Shown piece after piece: positions 6,105-13,453 of a DNA stretch of 20,232 nucleotides (position 1 is its first letter; every line of letters starts with the position of its first letter). The stretch covers positions 1-20,232 of the forward strand of contig DAOUDK010000054.1 of assembly GCA_034431315.1 (NCBI GenBank). Direction: 5' to 3'. The DNA comes from JAUWOY01 sp034431315. Lineage in GTDB: Bacteria > Chloroflexota > Anaerolineae > VGOG01. Below the pieces are notes generated by a model. The model saw only the letters and a list, made by a program, of their open reading frames with translations. It ran no database searches and had not been told where the DNA came from. The translations under genes were made by a program, and so were the position numbers.

Positions 6105-7714
6105 CTTTTCCTCATCTTTTCTAAAACCTCTAAGACCACTGCCTTTGGCACCTGGTCGCTGACCTCGACCTGCCCAATCGCTCTGGGCAACACAAAACGC
6201 AGCTTCTTCCCCCGCTTCTTCTTATCGGTGGCCATGGCTCTCCAAATCTCCACCGGCTCATAACCTTCGTAGCAGGTTGGTAAGCCGAATCGTTGGAGAA
6301 GGACAGCTAAACGCCCCTCGACGGTATCGTCGCACAGGCTCAGGGCGACGGCTGTCCTGGTCGCAGCCACCAGGCCGACGCTCACCGCCTCGCCGTGGCG
6401 GAGGGTGAAGCCACTGAGCACCTCCAAGGCGTGGCCAAAGGTGTGGCCCAGGTTGAGCACGGCCCGCCGACCCTTCTCGTAAGGATCCTCCTCCACGATA
6501 GCTACCTTGACGCGGACAGCCTCGATGATGAGGGGCAGCGAGGGTTCGTCTCCCTTCTCCTCCAGATGCTCAAAAAGGTTGGGCGAGCCGATCACTCCCG
6601 CCTTGATCACCTCGGCCCAACCGGATCGCATCTCTGCCTCGTCCAGGGTGGCCAGAGCGAGAGGGTCAATCACAATCAGCTCTGGCTGTTTGAACGCGCC
6701 GATGAGGTTCTTTCCCCTGGGGTGATCCACGGCCACCTTGCCCCCGACGCTGGCATCCACCATGGCCAGGAGGGTGGTGGGCAACTGTACCAGGGGCACT
6801 CCTCGCATGTAGGTGGCTGCCGCGAAGCCCGCCATATCGCCGATAACGCCGCCGCCCAAGGCCAGCACCGCACCGTAGCGGTCCAGTCCGCCGGCGATGA
6901 ACTGATCGTACAGCGACCTGACGGTGTCCAGGGTTTTGTAAGCCTCCCCATCGGGCGCCTGGCAGATGACTGGCTCGAAGCCCACTTCTCGCAGGCTTTC
7001 GGCAACAGGGGAAGCGTACAGATCGCCGACCGTGGGGTTGGTGACCAGGGCCACCTTACCCCGCAGCCCCCGCTCCCACGCCAATTCGCCAACCCACGCC
7101 AGAAGCCCTTGGCCCAAATGCACCTCGTAACCTCCCGCCGTCGTCCGCACCGCTATCCTTTCCGCAACCGCCTCGCTTTTCAGCAACTCGATCACCATTC
7201 CTACCACCTCCTCCACCGTCAAGCCTGTGGTGTCAATTTGGTGAGGGATGCGGCTGTAGGATTCGCGCCGCTGGGCCAGCAGGTTTTCGATGCGCTCCCT
7301 CCGATCCGCCACGTCCAAGAGCGGCCTGTCTTCTGCCTGGGCCAGACGCCGCAGGATTTCTCCCCCATCGCAATTCAGGCACACCAGCAGCCCGCTGACG
7401 CCCAAGGCCTGGCGGTTCTCATCAGGAATCAGCGCGCCGCCGCCGGTGGCGATGACCAGTCCGCGCCTTTGGGCTAACTCCTGACAAAGTTCGCGCTCCT
7501 GTTGGCGAAAGAACCCTTCGCCCCGCCGAGCGAAGATCTCAGGGATGGTCACGCCCACCCGCTCCTCAATGAGGGCGTCCATGTCCACAAACTCCCAGCC
7601 CAGCCGACGGGCCACTTCCAGCCCCACTTTCGACTTGCCGGCGCCCATGAAACCGGTGATGACGACCCTGTGGTTAGTGCCCACAGGACTAACCGCGTTT
7701 GCCCCTTCGCTCAC
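6101..7714 (-). CDS. aroKB: Shikimate kinase / 3-dehydroquinate synthase fusion
   Basis: A bifunctional protein of about 537 residues. The N-terminal shikimate kinase (about 15-180) has the P-loop GFMGAGKS, DMDALIEE, the RRGEGFFR substrate site, ATGGGA and the lid arginines (AEDRPLL). The C-terminal 3-dehydroquinate synthase (about 190-537) has GGGVIGDMAGFAAATYMRG, DASVGGKVAVDH, the metal-site motif NLGHTFGHALE and HGEAVSVG. It catalyses steps 2 and 5 of the pathway. The start is GTG: the codon at 7714 overlaps the aroC stop (GTGA) and has AGGTGG two bases away, while a GTG at 7720 has no ribosome site; the choice changes only two residues. It ends in an ATGA overlap with aroQ. Similar kinase-synthase fusions exist in other bacteria. 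Confidence 0.95.
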   Translation of the reverse strand: MSEGANAVSPVGTNHRVVITGFMGAGKSKVGLEVARRLGWEFVDMDALIEERVGVTIPEIFARRGEGFFRQQERELCQELAQRRGLVIATGGGALIPDENRQALGVSGLLVCLNCDGGEILRRLAQAEDRPLLDVADRRERIENLLAQRRESYSRIPHQIDTTGLTVEEVVGMVIELLKSEAVAERIAVRTTAGGYEVHLGQGLLAWVGELAWERGLRGKVALVTNPTVGDLYASPVAESLREVGFEPVICQAPDGEAYKTLDTVRSLYDQFIAGGLDRYGAVLALGGGVIGDMAGFAAATYMRGVPLVQLPTTLLAMVDASVGGKVAVDHPRGKNLIGAFKQPELIVIDPLALATLDEAEMRSGWAEVIKAGVIGSPNLFEHLEEKGDEPSLPLIIEAVRVKVAIVEEDPYEKGRRAVLNLGHTFGHALEVLSGFTLRHGEAVSVGLVAATRTAVALSLCDDTVEGRLAVLLQRFGLPTCYEGYEPVEIWRAMATDKKKRGKKLRFVLPRAIGQVEVSDQVPKAVVLEVLEKMRKR

Positions 7715-8850
7715 TTCCACCTCGACTTCATCTCCTCGATGCTGTCTCCCCCCAGCTTCTCCATCAGTGCGTCCGCGATTACCCAGGCCACCATTGCCTC
7801 GCCGACCACTGAAGCAGCGGGCACGGCGCAGACATCAGAGCGTTGATACTGAGTAGTCGCCGGCTCCCCTGTGCTCAGATCCACCGACCGCAAGGGCGTC
7901 ACAGTAGTGGGGATCGGTTTCATGGCCGCCCGCACCACGATGGGCTGTCCGTTGCTCATGCCCCCCTCAATCCCACCCGCCCGGTTGGAATAGCGTTTGA
8001 CGTTTGACGTTTGATATTTGAGATTTGAGATTTGAGATTTGAGATTTACAAAGATCTCATCATGCACCTCTGTCCCCCGTTTACGAGCATTCTCAAAAGC
8101 CGGCCCGATCTCCACCCCCTTGATGGCCGGGATGCTCATCACCGCGCCAGCCAGGCGAGAGTCCAGGCGGCGGTCCCAGTGGACGTGGCTACCCAGGCCG
8201 ACGGGCACGCCGGTGGCAACCACGACGAAGACGCCGCCCAGGGAATCCCCCGCTGCCCTGGCCTCGTCAATGCGCTGGCGCATGGATTCTGCGGCGACGG
8301 GATCGGGGCAGCGAACGTCGGAAGCTTCCGCACGTTCCCACAGCTCGTGGGGAGGCAGGTCCGGTATTTCTGGCACCACCCCACCGATTTCGGTCACGTG
8401 GCTGCCCACGGCGATGCCGAACTCAGAGAGCAGCCGTTTAGCCACTGCCCCCACCGCCACCCGAGCTGCTGTCTCACGGGCGCTGGCCCGCTCAGCCACC
8501 TGCCGCAGGTCACCCAGGCCGTATTTGGTAGCCCCTGCCAGATCAGCGTGACCCGGCCGAGGCACGGTCCAGGACGGGACGTCCCTATCCTTCCAGTTGG
8601 CCCAGTCCTTGTTCTCGATGCGCAGGGCGATGGGCGCCCCGATGGTCAGTCCTTTGGCCACTCCGCTCAGGAGCTCGACCTTGTCACGCTCTATCTTCAT
8701 GCGCTGGCCGCGTCCGTAGCCCCCCTGGCGGCGGCGCAGATCAACGTTGATCTCTTCCTCACTCAGATAAAGTCCAGCGGGCATTCCCTCAATGATAGCT
8801 ATGAGGCAAGGCCCGTGAGATTCGCCAGCGGTCAAGAAACGCAATGCCAT
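7711..8850 (-). CDS. aroC: Chorismate synthase with a repeat-encoded insertion
   Basis: 379 residues. It converts EPSP to chorismate using reduced FMN, step 7. Motifs: TAGESHG (7-13, with His11), RRRQGGYGRGQRM (39-51), PRPGHADL (98-104, with His101), RASARETAARVA (121-132), and GGIEGGMSNGQPI (292-304). Between DEIF and NRAGG, where family members have roughly ten residues (typically YDEE...RRT), this protein has about 20 residues (268-287: NLKSQISNLKYQTSNVKRY) that are a direct translation of seven 7-nt repeats. The loop lies near the FMN/substrate site region of the family, so the enzyme presumably tolerates it. The start at 8850 has a GGAGGT site five bases upstream. Confidence 0.95.
   Translation of the reverse strand: MALRFLTAGESHGPCLIAIIEGMPAGLYLSEEEINVDLRRRQGGYGRGQRMKIERDKVELLSGVAKGLTIGAPIALRIENKDWANWKDRDVPSWTVPRPGHADLAGATKYGLGDLRQVAERASARETAARVAVGAVAKRLLSEFGIAVGSHVTEIGGVVPEIPDLPPHELWERAEASDVRCPDPVAAESMRQRIDEARAAGDSLGGVFVVVATGVPVGLGSHVHWDRRLDSRLAGAVMSIPAIKGVEIGPAFENARKRGTEVHDEIFVNLKSQISNLKYQTSNVKRYSNRAGGIEGGMSNGQPIVVRAAMKPIPTTVTPLRSVDLSTGEPATTQYQRSDVCAVPAASVVGEAMVAWVIADALMEKLGGDSIEEMKSRWK
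7995..8043. repeat. Heptanucleotide array inside aroC (seven units)
   Basis: On the plus strand there are seven consecutive 7-mers: GTTTGAC, GTTTGAC, GTTTGAT, then four ATTTGAG. Because 7 mod 3 is 1, the array is read in all three frames in turn. On the coding strand (CAAATCT...) no stop arises, while the opposite orientation would give TGA. Confidence 0.9.
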
Positions 8851-8937
8851 CGTTCACCTCCGATAGGGTAACGAGTAACGAGTTAATGAGGTAACAGGCG
8901 ACTCGTCTCCAATCCCTAATTTCTAATTCCCAGGCTA
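8851..8937. repeat. aroE-aroC junction with heptad-type repeats
   Basis: The stretch contains GGTAACGAGTAACGAGTTAATGAGGTAAC (period 7) at about 8869-8896 and CTAATTTCTAATTCC (period 7) at about 8916-8930, which encodes the aroE end IRN and its stop. No promoter or terminator is evident; the aroC ribosome site is at the left end. Confidence 0.6.
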
Positions 8938-9782
8938 GCAGCCTCATGCATGGTCTCGACAGGAGCCTTCTCCCCCGTCCACAGTTCGAAAGCCGCGGCT
9001 CCCTGGTGAACCAGCATCCCCAAACCGCCGATGACTTTGGATCCCGCTGCTCGAGCCTGCCGCAGAAGCTTTGTCTGGCAAGGATTATACACCAGGTCAA
9101 AGACTGCCAGATGGCCAGGGAAGGGCAGGCCCTCCGGCCAGGGGGACCTGTCCACTTCAGGCCATAAGCCAACAGGCGTGGTATTGACCAACAAGTGGGC
9201 TTCGACCGTCCGCTCTTCCAATGTTCGCAGGGTGAGAGGAAAGGAGAGGAGAGAAAGAGGGGGAAACAAGGGGGTGAAATCCTGGATCAGGGCCTGGGCG
9301 CGGGCTGGAGTACGGTTCAGGACGGTCACCTGTGCGCCGGCCTGGGCCAGGGCGTAGACCACGGCCCTGGCTGCGCCTCCAGCTCCCAGAACCACGGCCC
9401 GCTTGCCCTGGGGATCGAAGCCTCCCTCGCTCAAGGCGGTCAGGAAGCCACGCCAGTCGGTGTTGTAGCCAACGCTCCTCCCTTCGCGCACCACGATGGT
9501 ATTTACCGCCCCGATAGCCTGTGCCTCCAGTGTGACGTGGTCGAGATAGGACATCACTGTCTCTTTGTGAGGCACAGTGACGTTGGCGCCCACGAAGCTC
9601 AGGGCTCGCAAGCCAGCAACTGCTTCCCCTAATTGCTCAGGCAACACGGGCAAGGGCACGTAGCACCAGTTCAGGCCCAGCGCGGCAAAGGCGCTGTTGT
9701 GCATAGCTGGCGAGAGGCTGTGCTTGACGGGATACCCGATCAATCCTACGAGCTTCGCTTGTCCGTTGATGCTCAGAGGCAT
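8916..9782 (-). CDS. aroE: Shikimate 5-dehydrogenase
   Basis: 288 residues. It reduces 3-dehydroshikimate to shikimate with NADPH, step 4. Seen: LIGYPVKHSLSPAMHN (substrate-binding Ser pair), NVTVPHKE with catalytic Lys73, VGYNTDWRGF with Asp109, the dinucleotide-binding loop VVLGAGGAARA (about 130-140), NRTPARA and the closing GLGMLVHQGAAAFELWTG. Residues about 170-186 (PLFPPLSLLSFPLTL) come from a pyrimidine-rich low-complexity stretch and look like another tolerated insertion. The start at 9782 has AAGGAGAG upstream. The last residues and the stop lie in a period-7 repeat. Confidence 0.96.
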   Translation of the reverse strand: MPLSINGQAKLVGLIGYPVKHSLSPAMHNSAFAALGLNWCYVPLPVLPEQLGEAVAGLRALSFVGANVTVPHKETVMSYLDHVTLEAQAIGAVNTIVVREGRSVGYNTDWRGFLTALSEGGFDPQGKRAVVLGAGGAARAVVYALAQAGAQVTVLNRTPARAQALIQDFTPLFPPLSLLSFPLTLRTLEERTVEAHLLVNTTPVGLWPEVDRSPWPEGLPFPGHLAVFDLVYNPCQTKLLRQARAAGSKVIGGLGMLVHQGAAAFELWTGEKAPVETMHEAASLGIRN

Positions 9783-9966
9783 GGCCTGCTCTCCTTCAAT
9801 TCATGGGACACAGATTAACACAGATTTTCGCAGATTTTCCCCTTTTCATCTGTGTTCATCTGTGCAAATCTGCCTCGAAAATAACATCTGCGTCTCCGTC
9901 TCGCGCGGACGCGACCATTTTCGTCCTTGGTGGTATAGCGATGTTCACGTAAACTGTGTCCTAAAT
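9783..9966. other. aroA-aroE gap with a CACAGAT inverted repeat
   Basis: This 184-bp gap is the longest between the amino acid enzymes themselves. From 9809 to 9838 the plus strand carries CACAGATTAACACAGATTTTCGCAGATTTT-like units (here described in parts: CACAGATTAACACAGAT, then TTTCGCAGATTTT), and 9847-9872 carries the inverted form CATCTGTGTTCATCTGTGC, AAATCTG. The transcript could fold into a long imperfect hairpin. The rest (9873-9966) shows no gene or promoter that I can support. Confidence 0.55.
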
Positions 9967-11349
9967 TCACGATGAACTTAGAGCTCTCAAGGTCTCCTCA
10001 AAGCCCGGGAACGAATCCACGATGCACTCCGCCCCCTTGATGGCTGTTTCCCCCTCGGCTACCAGGCCCGCTATGGCCAGGGCCATGGCCAGGCGGTGGT
10101 CGCCGTGGCCGTTGACCTGGGTTCCCACCAGCGGCGTCGGCCCTTCCACCACGAAGCCATCGGGCCGCTCCTCAATGCGTGCTCCAAGTTCGCGCAGTTC
10201 AACGGCAATATTCGCGATGCGATCCGTTTCTTTGACTCGCAACTCCGCTGCGTCGCGTACCACTGTCGTCCCCTGCGCTTGGGTGGCGACCACGGCCAGG
10301 ATGGGGAACTCGTCAATCATCCTGGGTACTTGATCCCCTCTCACCTCTATGCCTCTTAGGTCCCCTGCTCGCACAACGATGTCGGCTATTGGCTCGCCGC
10401 TGACCTCCCGCTGATTCTCTACCACGATGTCCGCCCCTATCTCCCTGAGCGCATCCAAGAAGCCTGTGCGGGTGAAGTTGACGCCGACGCCGATGACAGC
10501 AACCTCCGACCCAGGCACAAGGCAAGCGGCAGCGATAAAGTAGGCTGCTGAGGAGATATCGCCTGGCACAACGATGTCCAGAGAGGACAACTTTGAACTT
10601 TGAACTTTGACTCCCCTGAAAAAAGCCTGCTCTGAGGCCTGTCCTCGGGCCGCTTTCCGCACCCGAGGACGGGTGCGGGAGCTTTTTTCAGTAGACTCAA
10701 CTTTGAACTTCGAACTTTGAACTTCGATATTTGCGCCCATTGCGGCTAGCATCCGCTCGGTGTGGTCGCGGGCGGGGCCTGGCTCGTGGATCACCGTGGG
10801 GCCATCGGCGTAGAGGCCCGCCAGCAAAATGGCCGACTTCACCTGAGCGCTGGCTACGGGCAGCTTGTACTCGATGCCGCGCAAATCTCCGCCGAGGATA
10901 GTCAAGGGAGGCAGGCGGCCATCGTCGCGGCCTAGCACAGTCGCTCCCATCTGTCTCAGAGGCTCGGCGATGCGGCCCATGGGCCGGCGGCGGAGTTGTT
11001 CGTTTCCCGTCAGCACGCTGTAGAAGGGCTGGCCCGCCAGAATCCCGGCCAGCAGGCGCATGGTCGTACCCGAACCCGCGCAGTCCAGGACATCTTTCGG
11101 CTCCATCAAACCATGCAAGCCGCGCCCGTACACGATCAACTCCGTCTCGGATAGCCTCTCTACCTCGACACCCAGCGCCCGCACGCAGGCGAGGGTAGCC
11201 AGGCAATCGGCTGCGGGCAGGAAATTGCGTATCCTGGTCGTGCCTTCGGCTATCGCACCCAGCAACAGAGCGCGATGAGAAATGGACTTATCGCCGGGGA
11301 CTTTGACCCGGCCCCTCAGCCCCTCAGCCTTTTCAACGATCATCCTCAT
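9967..11349 (-). CDS. aroA: EPSP synthase (3-phosphoshikimate 1-carboxyvinyltransferase) with a composite insertion
   Basis: 460 residues against about 430 for the family. It joins shikimate 3-phosphate and phosphoenolpyruvate, step 6. Motifs: VPGDKSISHRALLLGAIA with Lys21, LDCAGSGTTMRLLAG (88-102), NEQLRRRPMGR, PVASAQVKSAILLAGL, VPGDISSAAYF, RVKETDRI and NGHGDHRLAMALAIAG. The GSGTTMR loop without Ala substitutions and the QVKSA loop look like the class II type of Bacillus, but this needs alignment. Residues about 209-256 are encoded by 7-nt repeats flanking a palindrome. The start ATG at 11349 overlaps the tyrA stop (ATGA). Confidence 0.95.
   Translation of the reverse strand: MRMIVEKAEGLRGRVKVPGDKSISHRALLLGAIAEGTTRIRNFLPAADCLATLACVRALGVEVERLSETELIVYGRGLHGLMEPKDVLDCAGSGTTMRLLAGILAGQPFYSVLTGNEQLRRRPMGRIAEPLRQMGATVLGRDDGRLPPLTILGGDLRGIEYKLPVASAQVKSAILLAGLYADGPTVIHEPGPARDHTERMLAAMGANIEVQSSKFKVESTEKSSRTRPRVRKAARGQASEQAFFRGVKVQSSKLSSLDIVVPGDISSAAYFIAAACLVPGSEVAVIGVGVNFTRTGFLDALREIGADIVVENQREVSGEPIADIVVRAGDLRGIEVRGDQVPRMIDEFPILAVVATQAQGTTVVRDAAELRVKETDRIANIAVELRELGARIEERPDGFVVEGPTPLVGTQVNGHGDHRLAMALAIAGLVAEGETAIKGAECIVDSFPGFEETLRALSSS
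10582..10727. repeat. Composite repeat inserted in frame in aroA
   Basis: Period-7 units (AACTTTG, AACTTCG) at about 10589-10610 and 10699-10724 flank a 76-bp palindromic core (10616-10691) bounded by perfect 11-bp inverted repeats CTGAAAAAAGC and GCTTTTTTCAG. Inside are nested palindromes (GTCCTCGGG/CCCGAGGAC and CCGCACCC/GGGTGCGG). The whole is open in the aroA frame and would also form a stable RNA hairpin in mid-operon. Confidence 0.85.
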
Positions 11350-12215
11350 TTAAACCCTGGCCTTTGAACTTTGAGCTTTGCAGTTTGAAGTTTGAGCTTT
11401 AAAGTTTGAACCTTGTCCGCCTCTAGCAAGTGGGCGAGGGCGTTGAGTTGATTAGTGAAACAGGACAGCGTCTCTCCCACCGCCTGGCGGTTGGTGAGCA
11501 GGATGTCCAGCATCATGGTAACGTCGCTGGCTGCCAGGCGCGAGGTATCTCGAAAGCCACTGGCGGCCAGTTCCCAGATCAACTCGTCCTCCGCTGCCAT
11601 CTCCTCGGCGGTGGCCACCAGTCCCACCGACAGGAGATAGGGAAGGTGGCTGACCGCGGCCACCAGGCGGTCGTGGCGCTCGGCGTCCATCAACAAGGGC
11701 CGCGCGCCAACGGCCTCGGCCAGTTCCTGGGCCAGCGTCAGTGCTTCCGGACTGGTCCGCTGCAAGGGAGTGAGCACAAAGGTTGCCCCATCGTAGAGGT
11801 CGGCCTCCGCAGCCTTGAGCCCCGACACCTCTTTGCCGCATAGGGGGTGGCCGCCGATGACCAGAATGTGGGGTGGCAGCGCTTTCATGGCTTCGACGAT
11901 CCTGGCCTTAGTGCTGCCCAAATCCATCAGCAAGCAGCCAGCAGGGGCAAGGGACCCCACCTGAGGTATAAGCTCCAGGATGGTCCGCACCGGAGTGGCC
12001 AGCACGATCAGGTCGGCTTGCTCCACCCCCTCGGCCAGGTCACAGGTGCCCACATGAATGAAACCGCGCCTCATAGCTTCCTCGATGGTCTCCGCTCGTC
12101 GAGCTACCCCCCGTACCTCTCGACAGGCACCCCGCTTCCTCAAGTCCCCAGCCAGAGACCCTCCCATCAGCCCCAGACCGACGATGACTACTCGTGCATC
12201 CTTCAAGCACACCAT
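11346..12215 (-). CDS. tyrA: Prephenate dehydrogenase
   Basis: About 289 residues. It oxidatively decarboxylates prephenate (or arogenate) toward tyrosine with NAD(P). Seen: VVIVGLGLMGGSLA (Rossmann loop at the N-terminus), VLATPVRTI, LMDLGSTKARI, IGGHPLCGKEVSG with the catalytic His, HDRLVAAVSHLPYLLS and ELAASGFRDTSRLAAS. There is no ACT domain. I chose ATG 12215 because GGAGGT lies four bases upstream; a TTG at 12227 is less likely. The last about 17 residues (VQTLKLKLQTAKLKVQ) are translated heptad repeats, and the stop overlaps aroA. Without an ACT domain, feedback control is more likely through DAHP synthase and the leader attenuator. Confidence 0.95.
   Translation of the reverse strand: MVCLKDARVVIVGLGLMGGSLAGDLRKRGACREVRGVARRAETIEEAMRRGFIHVGTCDLAEGVEQADLIVLATPVRTILELIPQVGSLAPAGCLLMDLGSTKARIVEAMKALPPHILVIGGHPLCGKEVSGLKAAEADLYDGATFVLTPLQRTSPEALTLAQELAEAVGARPLLMDAERHDRLVAAVSHLPYLLSVGLVATAEEMAAEDELIWELAASGFRDTSRLAASDVTMMLDILLTNRQAVGETLSCFTNQLNALAHLLEADKVQTLKLKLQTAKLKVQRPGFK
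11362..11410. repeat. Heptanucleotide array at the tyrA 3' end (seven units)
   Basis: Seven 7-mers of the form (C/G)TTTGAA, (C/G)TTTGAG, CTTTGCA and CTTTAAA. The array encodes the tyrA C-terminus and stops 12 bp before the tyrA-aroA overlap. Confidence 0.85.
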
Positions 12216-12244
12216 GTTAACCTCCAACTTCCAATGAAGGCTAC

Positions 12245-12286
12245 AGTTTAAAGTTTGAAGTTTAAAGTTTGAAGTTTAAAGTTTGC
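12245..12286. repeat. Heptanucleotide array at the aroF-tyrA junction (six units)
   Basis: Six 7-mers alternate AGTTTAA and AGTTTGA, ending AGTTTGC. The aroF stop codon (TAA, 12276-12278) and its last residues (RKL) fall inside the array, which fills most of the junction. Confidence 0.85.
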
Positions 12287-13289
12287 GGTCCACCGCTTCC
12301 GCCACCCGCCGTAGCTCTTTCATCAACTGGGCAAACCTCTCTGGCCTCAATGATTGGGCTCCGTCGGAGAGGGCGCGCTGGGGATGGGGATGCACTTCGA
12401 TGATCAATCCATCGGCGCCGGCGGCCACCGCAGCTTTGGCTACGGGTCCAACCAGCTCCCATTTGCCGGTGCCGTGGCTGGGGTCAACGATGACCGGCAA
12501 GTGGGTCAGCCCCTTGAGGACGGGCACGGCGTTGATGTCCAGGGTGTTGCGGGTGTACTTTTCGAAGGTGCGGATGCCCCGTTCGCAGAGCATGACCTGA
12601 TAGTTGTCGTGAGAGAGGATGTACTCGGCCGCCATGAGGAGTTCCTCCAGAGTGGACATCATCCCCCGCTTGAGGAGGATGGGCATCTGGGACTCGCCCA
12701 CGGCGTTCAGCAGGCTGAAGTTCTGCATGTTTCGAGCCCCAACCTGGAGGATGTCGGCATAGCGGGCTACCAGGGGCACATCCTCAGGGGCCATGACTTC
12801 CGTGACGACGGCCAGCCCCGTCTCCTCCTTGACCTCGCCCAGGATCTCTAACCCTTCCTTCCCCAGGCCCTGGAAGCTGTAGGGGGAGGTACGCGGTTTG
12901 AAAGCCCCGCCGCGCAGGATTCGGACCCCGGCCTCCTTGACCGCCCAAGCCGTCTCCAACATTTGCTCTCGGCTCTCCACGGCACAGGGGCCGGCCATGA
13001 CTGTCACCTCCCGTGAGCCGATGCGCATCCCGTTAATGGGGATGACAGTATCCTCGGGCTTAAAGTCGCGGCTGGCCAGCTTAAAGGGCTGGAGGATGGG
13101 CACCGTCCTCTGCACTCCCTCCATTAGTTCAAAGACGTGGGGGCTGACAGGACGCTCATCGCCGATGACACCGATGATGGTCCGCTCCTCGCCACGGGAG
13201 AGGTGGGCTTGAAAACCCATCTCCTCTATCTGGGCCACCACTTCTTGTATTTCCTTCTCTTCAGCCCCCATTTTCATGATGATGATCAT
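12276..13289 (-). CDS. aroF: DAHP synthase, type Ibeta with N-terminal regulatory domain
   Basis: 337 residues. It condenses phosphoenolpyruvate and erythrose 4-phosphate, the committed step. Residues 1-70 match the ferredoxin-like (ACT-like) regulatory domain known from the Thermotoga enzyme (MIIIMKMGAEEKEIQEVV, RTIIGVIGD), which in that family mediates Tyr/Phe inhibition. The barrel shows MAGPCAVES (99-106), RGGAFKPRTSPYSFQG (126-141), TEVMAPED, QVGARNMQNF (182-191), LLKRGM (205-210), CERGIRTFE and VDPSHGTGKWE. The start at 13289 has GGGAGG seven bases upstream. So the operon appears to have two layers of end-product control: enzyme inhibition here and attenuation upstream. The symbol aroG or aroG1 is also used for this type. 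Confidence 0.96.
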   Translation of the reverse strand: MIIIMKMGAEEKEIQEVVAQIEEMGFQAHLSRGEERTIIGVIGDERPVSPHVFELMEGVQRTVPILQPFKLASRDFKPEDTVIPINGMRIGSREVTVMAGPCAVESREQMLETAWAVKEAGVRILRGGAFKPRTSPYSFQGLGKEGLEILGEVKEETGLAVVTEVMAPEDVPLVARYADILQVGARNMQNFSLLNAVGESQMPILLKRGMMSTLEELLMAAEYILSHDNYQVMLCERGIRTFEKYTRNTLDINAVPVLKGLTHLPVIVDPSHGTGKWELVGPVAKAAVAAGADGLIIEVHPHPQRALSDGAQSLRPERFAQLMKELRRVAEAVDRKL

Positions 13290-13311
13290 GGCGGATCCTC
13301 CCTTAACTCGA

Positions 13312-13410
13312 TTATCTGACCTGTCCTGAGCAGAGCGCGCCGAAGTGTGAAGGGTCGTTCTCCCTGCTCCGCACCTCTCGTGTCGTGCCCTTCCTGTTGA
13401 CGATCACCAT
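13312..13410 (-). CDS. Possible 32-codon small ORF between aroH and aroF
   Basis: ATG 13410 has an excellent AAGGAGG site six bases upstream, in an otherwise empty 164-bp gap. The product starts MVIVNRKGTTREV, which resembles the first residues of type Ibeta DAHP synthases (MIVxMKxGATxE), and then runs into a dispersed-repeat core (CTTCGGCGCGCTCTGCTCAGGAC). It may be a truncated duplicate of the aroF start with its ribosome site, or a real small peptide. It is translated from the operon transcript if used at all. Confidence 0.35.
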   Translation of the reverse strand: MVIVNRKGTTREVRSRENDPSHFGALCSGQVR

Positions 13411-13453
13411 AGTCTGCCTCCTTCTTTTTTTGATGGTTAAACATTCGCCTCCC

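Noticed and set aside
6395..7477. Long plus-strand reading frame (360 codons) opposite aroKB
   Set aside because: It is antisense to a gene with unmistakable motifs; its translation is His/Gln/Arg-rich with no family resemblance.
7995..8043. Heptanucleotide arrays as CRISPR or iteron arrays
   Set aside because: There are no spacers, the unit is 7 nt, and several arrays lie within or across metabolic genes; no replication gene is nearby.
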